Shown: positions 1-4,334 of the stretch, piece after piece
How positions within the stretch are numbered: the stretch's first letter is position 1
How the letters are laid out: every line of letters begins with the position of its first letter
Notes under the pieces: generated by a model
What the model was told of the DNA's origin: nothing
Database searches by the model: none
What the model saw: only the letters and a program-made list of their open reading frames with translations
DNA from: Candidatus Brocadiaceae bacterium
GTDB lineage: Bacteria; Planctomycetota; Brocadiia; SM23-32
Assembly: GCA_003551785.1 (NCBI GenBank)
Contig: PUNP01000648.1
Location: 1-5,142 of the forward strand
Length of the DNA: 5,142 nucleotides
Reading direction: 5' to 3'
Made by a program: the position numbers and the translations under genes

Positions 1-6
1 AAACCT

Positions 7-27
7 CCACGGGGCTTGTCCCCGTGG
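7..27. repeat. Perfect hairpin, 8-bp arms around a CTTGT loop
   Basis: CCACGGGG (7-14) and CCCCGTGG (20-27) are exact reverse complements separated by CTTGT. A near copy lies at 76-96. No T-run follows on either strand, so a rho-independent terminator is not supported. Short GC-rich palindromes that recur between genes are usually REP-like interspersed elements, and that is the favoured but unproven reading. Confidence 0.6.
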
Positions 28-75
28 TTCTAACGACTGACCACCAGAAACGAATTGGCCCCTCAAAATGATTCC

Positions 76-96
76 CCACGGAGCTTGCCCCCGTGG
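76..96. repeat. Second copy of the CTTG-centred hairpin
   Basis: This is a near-identical copy of the hairpin at 7-27, with the same outer arms CCACGG/CCGTGG and the same CTTG centre. An A replaces a G in the left arm and gives one A-C mismatch in the stem. The first bases of the two copies are 69 bases apart. Two diverged copies in one spacer support a repeat family over a chance palindrome. Confidence 0.6.
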
Positions 97-104
97 ATGA
101 AATG

Positions 105-150
105 ACTGCCGGCTTGGTACTGCGGTCAGGACAGACCCGCTACCGGCAGT
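105..150. repeat. Long imperfect inverted repeat
   Basis: ACTGCCGG (105-112) is the exact reverse complement of CCGGCAGT (143-150). Inside them, GCGGTC (122-127) can pair with GACCCGC (134-140) if one base bulges. The result is a bulged hairpin of about 46 bases lying directly after the two CTTG hairpins. There is no reading frame with a gene-like start, and no T-run follows immediately. It could be part of a composite interspersed element together with the two upstream hairpins. No known RNA family was recognised. Confidence 0.45.
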
Positions 151-270
151 TGATTTTTGATATTTATGATTTTGAGCATTGTAATTTATTTGGAACTTGC
201 AATTTTGAATTTGGAATTTCCGTTCCCAGGACATTGGATATTGATAATTGGATATTGGATATTTGTTGTT
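151..270. repeat. AT-rich low-complexity tract with ATTGGATATT repeats
   Basis: The tract is strongly AT-rich and built from short related words. ATTGGATATT occurs at 233-242, 247-256 and 254-263 (the last two overlap). AATTTTGAATTTGGAATTT-like words lie around 201-219. The short reading frames through it have repetitive, unprotein-like translations. It is therefore read as non-coding degenerate repeat sequence. With the hairpins at 7-150 and the stem at 288-311, it accounts for the gene-free first 326 bases. Confidence 0.5.
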
Positions 271-287
271 TTCGTTAATTTTTTCGT

Positions 288-311
288 ACATCGACAATTT
301 TCTGTCGATGT
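288..311. repeat. Perfect 9-bp stem-loop downstream of mazG
   Basis: ACATCGACA (288-296) and TGTCGATGT (303-311) are exact reverse complements around a 6-base loop (ATTTTC). The stem sits 16 bases past the mazG stop, where a terminator is expected. Read in the mazG direction, however, it is followed by ACGAAAAAATT, an A-run and not a T-run, so it is not a canonical intrinsic terminator. It could stabilise the mRNA 3' end, mark a rho-dependent stop or bind a protein. Confidence 0.5.
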
Positions 312-326
312 TCTGCAACTAATGAT

Positions 327-1133
327 CTACTCATCCTCCTTCGCCTGATCCCATGCTTTGTCCAGTTCATCGAGCGAGCATTCTTCAAGTTGTCTTCCCT
401 CGGATTCAAGTTTTAATTCGAGTTTGCGGAACCTTTTTTGGAACTTGAGGACTGTTTCCTGCAATGCCGTTTCGGGTTCAAGTTTGAGTTTTCTTCCGAC
501 ATTAACGAGTGAGAAGAGGATATCGCCCATCTCCTCTTTCATCTTAGCCTGATCCTGTTCGATAACGGCTTCTTCAAACTCCGCCAGTTCTTCTTCAAGT
601 TTTTCCATAGCGCCATGTTCATCGGCCCAGTCGAACCCGACGGCGGCGGCTTTTTTTTGGAGTTTATAGGCGCGCATCAAAGCCGGTATATGGCGCGGGA
701 CGCCGTCGATGGCGGATTGCAGCGGACGTCCGGCTTCTTTTTTTTCCGTCTTTTTTATTTCCCGCCAATTATCCAGCACTTCACCTGAATCTTTGACCTT
801 TACCTCGGCGAAGACGTGCGGATGCCGTCTGATCAGCTTGTCAGCTATTCTGCCGGCAACATTTTCGAAGTCAAAAAGGCCATTTTCACGGCAAATTTCC
901 GTCTGAAAGACCACTTGCAGCAGCAGGTCGCCAAGTTCTTCTTCGAGCTCATCCATATCCCCGGCCTCAATAGCATCCAGGACTTCTCCGCATTCTTCGA
1001 CGAGGTATGGCTTGAGCGAGTCAAGCGTCTGTTCGGCATCCCATGGACAGCCTCCGGGGGCTCTGAGTTTAGCCATGATATCGATCAGGCGTGCGGTATT
1101 ATGAAGTTTTTTACCTTTATTACCTTTATTCAA
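327..1133 (-). CDS. mazG: MazG nucleoside triphosphate pyrophosphohydrolase
   Basis: The product hydrolyses NTPs and dNTPs to the monophosphate and pyrophosphate in the cytoplasm, a house-cleaning and stress role known for the family. The 268 residues match the usual length of the two-domain enzyme (about 263 aa in E. coli). Both all-alpha MazG domains are visible. The N-terminal one has the CPWD signature (29-32), EECGE (46-50) and EELGD (65-69), and RRHPHVF follows at 102-108. The C-terminal one has EELAE (181-185) and EEMGD (200-204). These are the EExxE...ExxD magnesium-binding motifs, and both sets are intact. The C-terminal tail is charged and helical. The apparent start is TTG, since an in-frame stop lies 10 codons upstream with no better start between. 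The first ATG is codon 20, inside the conserved helix before CPWD, so it would shorten the domain. No strong Shine-Dalgarno precedes either. Product identity is very secure; the start is moderately so. Confidence 0.96.
   Translation of the reverse strand: MNKGNKGKKLHNTARLIDIMAKLRAPGGCPWDAEQTLDSLKPYLVEECGEVLDAIEAGDMDELEEELGDLLLQVVFQTEICRENGLFDFENVAGRIADKLIRRHPHVFAEVKVKDSGEVLDNWREIKKTEKKEAGRPLQSAIDGVPRHIPALMRAYKLQKKAAAVGFDWADEHGAMEKLEEELAEFEEAVIEQDQAKMKEEMGDILFSLVNVGRKLKLEPETALQETVLKFQKRFRKLELKLESEGRQLEECSLDELDKAWDQAKEDE
1111..1130. repeat. Two exact 10-bp tandem copies at the mazG 5' end
   Basis: TTACCTTTAT is present twice in tandem. On the mazG strand it encodes the Asn-Lys-Gly-Asn-Lys-Gly stretch at residues 2-7, which is not part of the conserved domain. 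The duplication may have extended the N-terminus. If translation really starts at ATG codon 20, the repeat is in the untranslated leader. Confidence 0.5.
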
Positions 1134-1162
1134 TTGACTTTTTTGCTGTAATTTGATAGATT
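1134..1162 (+). promoter_or_regulatory. Sigma-70-like promoter for tRNA-Val
   Basis: TTGACT (1134-1139) matches five of six bases of the -35 consensus. After a 17-base spacer, TAGATT (1157-1162) matches four of six bases of the -10 consensus. Transcription would begin near 1169, a short distance before the tRNA at 1182. The -35 box directly abuts the mazG start codon on the other strand, so the two divergent genes share this narrow region. A separate promoter for mazG was not recognisable; it would have to lie within or across the tRNA gene. Confidence 0.6.
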
Positions 1163-1181
1163 ATTAATGGTTTATCTTTAT

Positions 1182-1258
1182 GGGCGGATAGCTCAATCGG
1201 CGAGAGCACTTGCCTTACACGCAAGGGGTTCCGAGTTCGAGTCTCGGTCCGCCCACCA
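1182..1258 (+). tRNA. tRNA-Val (anticodon UAC), CCA encoded
   Basis: A complete cloverleaf can be folded. The acceptor stem is GGGCGGA (1182-1188) with TCCGCCC (1248-1254). The D stem is GCTC/GAGC (1191-1194, 1204-1207). The anticodon stem is CTTGC/GCAAG (1209-1213, 1221-1225) with loop CTTACAC, giving anticodon TAC at 1216-1218, which reads valine codons. The T stem is CCGAG/CTCGG with loop TTCGAGT (1231-1247). The discriminator is A1255 and the CCA end is encoded at 1256-1258. Every stem is fully paired, so the gene looks functional. It appears as a single tRNA, with no neighbouring tRNA in the window. Confidence 0.97.
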
Positions 1259-1273
1259 TTCTTTGGTTGGGCA

Positions 1274-1297
1274 TAAGGCCTTATTAATAAGGCTTTA
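1274..1297 (+). terminator. Possible tRNA 3' stem-loop / weak terminator
   Basis: About 16 bases past the tRNA, GCCTTAT (1278-1284) pairs with ATAAGGC (1287-1293). Extension outward gives roughly ten pairs including one G-T. The centre is palindromic, so about four bases must open as the loop. Only TTT follows inside the stem edge and there is no clear T-run. It is placed where the tRNA transcript should end, but as an intrinsic terminator it is weak. Confidence 0.35.
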
Positions 1298-1406
1298 AGT
1301 CGTCCACTTCTTTTCGTTTTGCCACCTCCTATCGTGACCGGATCGCTGTTTGGCAGCACAATACGGTAACAAATTAGCTCCTATTCGTTTTTTTGCATTC
1401 TAACAG

Positions 1407-1418
1407 AAAATCGATTTT
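1407..1418. promoter_or_regulatory. 12-bp perfect palindrome, candidate operator
   Basis: AAAATCGATTTT is a perfect even palindrome with a central CG. Such CG-centred palindromes are the typical operator form of LacI/GalR-family regulators, which commonly control carbohydrate genes. It lies about 60 bases upstream of the 274-aa gene start. No regulator gene lies in the window, and only this one copy was seen, so assignment to a family is inference. Confidence 0.35.
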
Positions 1419-1440
1419 GGGGCAATCCACTCGTGAAAAA

Positions 1441-1446
1441 AGGAGG
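1441..1446 (+). promoter_or_regulatory. Strong Shine-Dalgarno (AGGAGG) set for TTG 1453
   Basis: AGGAGG preceded by six A bases is the best ribosome-binding site in the window. It lies 6 bases before TTG 1453-1455 and 32 bases before ATG 1479, too far to serve the ATG directly. A second, weaker site (GGAG, 1467-1470) is 8 bases before ATG 1479 and decides that start. Confidence 0.6.
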
Positions 1447-1452
1447 TTTTAA

Positions 1453-1476
1453 TTGAAATTTACTGCGGAGTTTTAG
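1453..1476 (+). CDS. Possible 7-codon leader peptide
   Basis: TTG at 1453 opens a frame of seven codons (M-K-F-T-A-E-F if TTG initiates) ending in TAG at 1474-1476. A near-ideal AGGAGG sits 6 bases upstream. The stop falls two bases before the ATG of the 274-aa gene, in a different frame. The arrangement is what translational coupling would look like: ribosomes load at the strong site, terminate, and reinitiate at the adjacent ATG. The peptide has no run of a single regulatory amino acid, so classical attenuation is not suggested. The alternative is a chance frame. Confidence 0.3.
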   Translation: MKFTAEF

Positions 1477-1478
1477 AA

Positions 1479-2303
1479 ATGATTCAAAAGGAAAATAATA
1501 ATATATTAATTATTGGGGCCACCATGACGGCCCTGGGAGCGGCTTTGGAAAAGCCAGACAAGGTGACTGTTATTGAAGCCGGCGCCGCTCCCGCACCGGA
1601 ATTTGCGGGTGCTTTTTACGCAGGTGAAGGTAACTGCGGCAAGAGTTATGTTTCGGAAAGATGCTGCGAATTAGAACGTGAACTTACGGAACGCAACGTT
1701 TTAACTTCCGGGCGTTTTCATATTCCGGCACTCATCCCGGTGCTTTCACAGCGCATCAAAGATGCCGACCTGCTTTGTCTTTTCTGGACGGACATAGTTG
1801 ATATATCGCGTTCCGAAAACGATGAGGGGTATATTGCCACCTTTTTCAATGCTTCCGGATTGCAGAACCAATTATTTAATCGCGTGATCGATACAACGTC
1901 CGCCCCCTCCGGATGGGAAGCGCCGCGGCGCTGGAGTGAAAAACGCCTGTGGGCGCAGTTGCATGGAAAGGTGCCGCCCGGGGTGGAGATGAACCAGCAG
2001 GGGATACATTTCCGTCCGGGAAGGTTCGACACCGAATGCTATTTCGGAGTCGAGCTTGCCCCCGAAACCGAGATGCCTGCTGCACGGCGCAAGCTGATAA
2101 ACGCTTGGCGCAGCCGTCCTCCGACACTTGCCGATACCCGTATAGCTGCGTTAGCCACCGAATTCCAGTATTGCTGCTCTGCGGAAGCGTTTGAACCTGA
2201 ACCCGGACTCACCCATCTGCCATCGGCCGGATTCTCCGATCCACTGGATGCATTCGATGCAGGATACCGGCTCATTACCCAAACCGAAAGGGAGACCCTA
2301 TGA
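1479..2303 (+). CDS. Degenerate FAD-oxidoreductase-like protein, function unknown
   Basis: The 274-residue product is a soluble protein that opens with a beta-alpha-beta pattern: ILIIGATMTALGAAL at 9-23, then VTVIEAG at 29-35 ending in the acidic residue that normally binds the FAD ribose. In canonical flavoproteins the first loop is GxGxxG; here the second and third glycines are Thr15 and Ala18. Residues 82-110 (IPALIPVLSQRI to TDIVDIS) and RVIDTTSAPSG (135-145) resemble the middle of FAD_oxidored proteins, but the hallmark IDATGDG is degraded to IDTTSAP. The C-terminal GRC-type FAD motif is absent. The end (LPSAGFSDPLDAFDAGYRL, 247-265) is distinctive. No signal peptide or membrane segment is seen. 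Start ATG 1479 has GGAG 8 bases upstream. The gene overlaps the following flavoprotein gene by ATGA. It may be a non-catalytic partner of that protein or an FAD-binding protein with relaxed motifs. Family relation is moderately sure; function is unknown. Confidence 0.85.
   Translation: MIQKENNNILIIGATMTALGAALEKPDKVTVIEAGAAPAPEFAGAFYAGEGNCGKSYVSERCCELERELTERNVLTSGRFHIPALIPVLSQRIKDADLLCLFWTDIVDISRSENDEGYIATFFNASGLQNQLFNRVIDTTSAPSGWEAPRRWSEKRLWAQLHGKVPPGVEMNQQGIHFRPGRFDTECYFGVELAPETEMPAARRKLINAWRSRPPTLADTRIAALATEFQYCCSAEAFEPEPGLTHLPSAGFSDPLDAFDAGYRLITQTERETL
2289..2303 (+). promoter_or_regulatory. Ribosome-binding site and ATGA stop-start overlap
   Basis: AGGGAG (2289-2294) lies 5 bases before ATG 2300-2302. 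That ATG shares bases with the TGA stop (2301-2303) of the upstream gene. The ATGA junction is a standard signature of translational coupling and supports one transcript and matched amounts of the two proteins. Confidence 0.8.
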
Positions 2304-4159
2304 TATTATCTACTTTAAAGCCGGAATGCCGTGTTTCGCAGGAGTCTGCAGAGCCACGGTTTGATGAAAACTACGATTTGATAGTAGTCGGGCTCGGCAC
2401 GGCCGGCTCGATTGCGCTTATAACCGCGGCTCGAAAGGGCCTTAAAGTTCTGGGCATCGACAAACTGCCTGTGATGGGCGGAACGGCTACTGCCGGCGGG
2501 ATATCTTCTTATTACCGCGGTGTCCCCGGAGGCATATTTGAGGAACTGGATCAGCTTGCTGCGGAATCAGGTCGGGAATGTTTTACCGAAACAACCAAGA
2601 AATTCCATCCTGAAGCAAAGAGCATGGCGCTCCAGGAAGCAGCCGAAGAGGCAGGAGCCGATATCGCTTTCGCCTCACGTCCTATCGGCGTGTATCTCGA
2701 AAATAAACGTGTCTGTGGAATCAGATGGCTCTCACCTTCAGGCCCCAGGGATACCGGCAGCCGCATCGCTATCGATGCCACCGGAGACGGCGAGCTGTGC
2801 GCTATGGCTGGATGCGCTTATACACATGGACGCGAGTCCGACGGTAACCCACAACCTTACTCTCATGTACCCTGCTGGGTATGGAAAGTCGAGAACCAAT
2901 ACCGACATGTGTCACAGAACTTTGATGCCGGCAGTACGGTTCCGGCTACAAACGGCGAAGCGCTGTCGGAGGCTATCGTACACGGTGGAAGCTTACACCT
3001 GCTTGAATCTTATGGAGATGAGGAAAAATTGCTGTATGCGGGGCGTTTGCTCGGATTACGCGAGGGTCGCCAAATCGAGGGTGAAAAACTCTTGCGTCTG
3101 AGCGATTACCTGGATGAAAAGATAACTGATAAACCTGTCTTTTACGAATCATCGAATCTGGACACCCACACCCAGGACTGGGCATTCGAGAGCGATACGG
3201 TGCAGGAATGGCTAACCGTGGCCAGTCTCTGGCAGCATGAATTCTGCGTACCGGTTCCGCTGGAAACCATGATACCGGTAGGTTTTGAAGGAATCCTCAC
3301 CGCCGGACGCTGTCTCTCCGTAGATCACGACCTGTCGCAGGCGGTACGCATGCAGCAAGCCATGCAGCAATGCGGAGAGGCTGTTGCCAGAGCTGCTGCA
3401 ATATCGCTGAGCCGTAATATTCCGATCAGAAAGGTGCCTTATCCAGAACTGCAAGCTGAGCTTCGCAGATCAGGCTGCCTGCCCGTCCCCCCGCCGGATA
3501 CGATTTCTCAGCAGCTTACTAAAGATATTGACGCCGTCCGGAAAGACCTTGAGTCCGGAGACAGCGGGCTCGGCATCTGGTCGGCGCGTCAACTCGGAGA
3601 AACTGCACGGCCGCACCTCAGGAAATGGCTGTCTGATCCGAATTCAAACCTGGCTAAAAACGCTGCCCTGGCGCTCGGACTGCTCAATGATACCGAAGCC
3701 CTTCCGGTATTGCGCAAGATCATCCGGGAACGCGACCCGCACATTCCACAAAACAATCGCAAGCTCAACGCCAAACGTCTCTGTGCGGCTCTTTATCTGG
3801 CAGGAAGGCTGGAAGATGCAGACTCCGTGGAAAATATCGCAGCAATTCTCACTGACTGCATCAAAGAATTAGATGTTTTCTCATACGCTTTTACCGCCCT
3901 TCTGAGAATCGGCGCCGGACGCCCCGAAGTACGCGAAAAAGTGGCAGGGACCGTGCGAAGCGTGCTGGAGAATGAGGAATTTGGCATAGAACTGCCCGAA
4001 GGGCGATGCCGTTTCAAAGAACCCTCCACGGCCTATTTCCGCATCGCGGCCGCTGGCGTTCTGGACAGATGGCGGATTCCTCATGAATTGATGCGGTTGG
4101 TAAAGCCCGAAAAACTAACAATGCGCGAGAAAGGAGTTTACAAAAAAACAGGGCGCTGA
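2300..4159 (+). CDS. FAD-dependent oxidoreductase with C-terminal HEAT-like domain
   Basis: The 619-residue product is a FAD_oxidored-type flavoenzyme of unknown substrate. FAD-binding features appear in order: YDLIVVGLGTAG with intact GxGxxG (31-36), the acidic end of beta-2 at LGID (51-54), MGGTATAGGIS (59-69), IDATGDGELC (158-167, the family hallmark), REGRQIEGEKLLRLSDY (254-270), and GILTAGRCLSVDHDLSQAVR (331-350), which normally closes over the FAD. After residue ~400 the sequence changes to amphipathic helix pairs: WSARQLG..LRKWLSD (427-446), AKNAALALGLL..VLRKII (452-475), AKRLCAALYLAGRL (491-504), VFSYAFTALLRIG (526-538), STAYFRIAAAGVLDRW (576-591). These resemble PBS/HEAT repeats, a protein-binding scaffold. 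Family members lacking this part end near residue 400, so it is an appended domain. No signal peptide or membrane segment is evident, suggesting cytoplasmic location. Co-translated with the upstream 274-aa protein. The flavin family is secure; reaction and partner are not. Confidence 0.93.
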   Translation: MILSTLKPECRVSQESAEPRFDENYDLIVVGLGTAGSIALITAARKGLKVLGIDKLPVMGGTATAGGISSYYRGVPGGIFEELDQLAAESGRECFTETTKKFHPEAKSMALQEAAEEAGADIAFASRPIGVYLENKRVCGIRWLSPSGPRDTGSRIAIDATGDGELCAMAGCAYTHGRESDGNPQPYSHVPCWVWKVENQYRHVSQNFDAGSTVPATNGEALSEAIVHGGSLHLLESYGDEEKLLYAGRLLGLREGRQIEGEKLLRLSDYLDEKITDKPVFYESSNLDTHTQDWAFESDTVQEWLTVASLWQHEFCVPVPLETMIPVGFEGILTAGRCLSVDHDLSQAVRMQQAMQQCGEAVARAAAISLSRNIPIRKVPYPELQAELRRSGCLPVPPPDTISQQLTKDIDAVRKDLESGDSGLGIWSARQLGETARPHLRKWLSDPNSNLAKNAALALGLLNDTEALPVLRKIIRERDPHIPQNNRKLNAKRLCAALYLAGRLEDADSVENIAAILTDCIKELDVFSYAFTALLRIGAGRPEVREKVAGTVRSVLENEEFGIELPEGRCRFKEPSTAYFRIAAAGVLDRWRIPHELMRLVKPEKLTMREKGVYKKTGR

Positions 4160-4219
4160 CTTCAAAAATGATGCGTTTACCCTGTAGGTTATTGTGTGGA
4201 TTTCCCTTCCCAACAAGGT

Positions 4220-4245
4220 GATTTTCCCCCACGTGAGAGTGGAAA
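4220..4245. repeat. Direct repeat copy 1 (26 bp)
   Basis: This is the first of two 26-bp copies that differ at two positions; the second is at 4281-4306. The core is CCACGTGAGAG, with flanks GATTTTCC and GGAAA. Within this copy TTTT..CCAC can pair with GTGGAAAA if three C bases bulge, so it can fold back weakly. It lies in the spacer between two convergent genes. Confidence 0.65.
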
Positions 4246-4256
4246 AACGTGAACGA

Positions 4257-4282
4257 CACGGACATGCACGGACGGACACGGA
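4257..4282. repeat. Three CACGGA words at exact 10-bp spacing
   Basis: CACGGA begins at 4257, 4267 and 4277. The first two copies extend to CACGGAC. The last runs into the second 26-bp repeat. A 10-bp step places the words on one face of the DNA helix, which is compatible with either protein binding or decayed tandem repeat expansion. Confidence 0.5.
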
Positions 4283-4306
4283 TTTTCCGCCACGTGAGAG
4301 GGGAAA
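4281..4306. repeat. Direct repeat copy 2 (26 bp)
   Basis: This is the second copy of the 26-bp element, matching copy 1 at 24 of 26 bases. The mismatches are C to G at repeat position 9 and T to G at position 20. The start-to-start distance is 61 bases and the unique stretch between the copies is 35 bases. Neither copy is followed by a T-run, so terminators for the two convergent genes are not demonstrated. Confidence 0.65.
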
Positions 4307-4334
4307 TTAAGAAAAATCGGTGTTGTTTCTTTAG

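Larger units (their letters stand above)
1300..1478 (+). other. Leader region of the flavoprotein gene pair
   Basis: This gene-free stretch separates the tRNA from the 274-aa gene. No convincing -35/-10 pair was found: TTGGCA at 1350-1355 lacks a partner -10 at 16-18 bases. It contains two CTCCT words within similar sequence (CTCCTATCGT at 1327-1336 and CTCCTATTCGT at 1378-1388). It also holds a perfect palindrome at 1407-1418, a strong Shine-Dalgarno at 1441-1446 and a 7-codon frame. The antisense reading frame across the tRNA is an artefact of the tRNA sequence. No known riboswitch was recognised. Confidence 0.5.

Noticed and set aside
93..348. Two overlapping plus-strand frames of 61 and 63 codons
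   Set aside because: They run through AT-rich repeat sequence and a hairpin. Their translations are repetitive, and no ribosome-binding site or domain supports them.
816..1151. 111-codon plus-strand frame
   Set aside because: It lies antisense to mazG, whose conserved motifs prove the minus-strand reading. Its own translation shows no recognisable domain.
1182..1300. tRNA-Val as an integration site for a mobile element
   Set aside because: No integrase gene and no second copy of the tRNA 3' end were found in the window. The downstream genes look like ordinary metabolic genes.
1126..1359. 77-codon minus-strand frame with a TRTRNPL-like stretch
   Set aside because: The stretch is the reverse-strand translation of the tRNA-Val gene, a well-known false protein. 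The frame also overlaps the tRNA completely and the mazG start slightly.
2520..3101. 193-codon plus-strand frame inside the flavoprotein gene
   Set aside because: It is out of frame with a gene whose FAD motifs are continuous. Its translation has no motif, and it has no start signal of its own.
1479..4159. The two FAD-like genes as one frameshifted gene
   Set aside because: The downstream gene has its own complete N-terminal Rossmann motif, ribosome site and start. The upstream protein also begins with a Rossmann-like segment, so they are two separate proteins.
4220..4306. Minimal CRISPR array (26-bp repeats, 35-base spacer)
   Set aside because: Only two copies are present and they already differ at two positions. 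There is no cas gene or leader, and the spacer itself is a short tandem CACGGA repeat.
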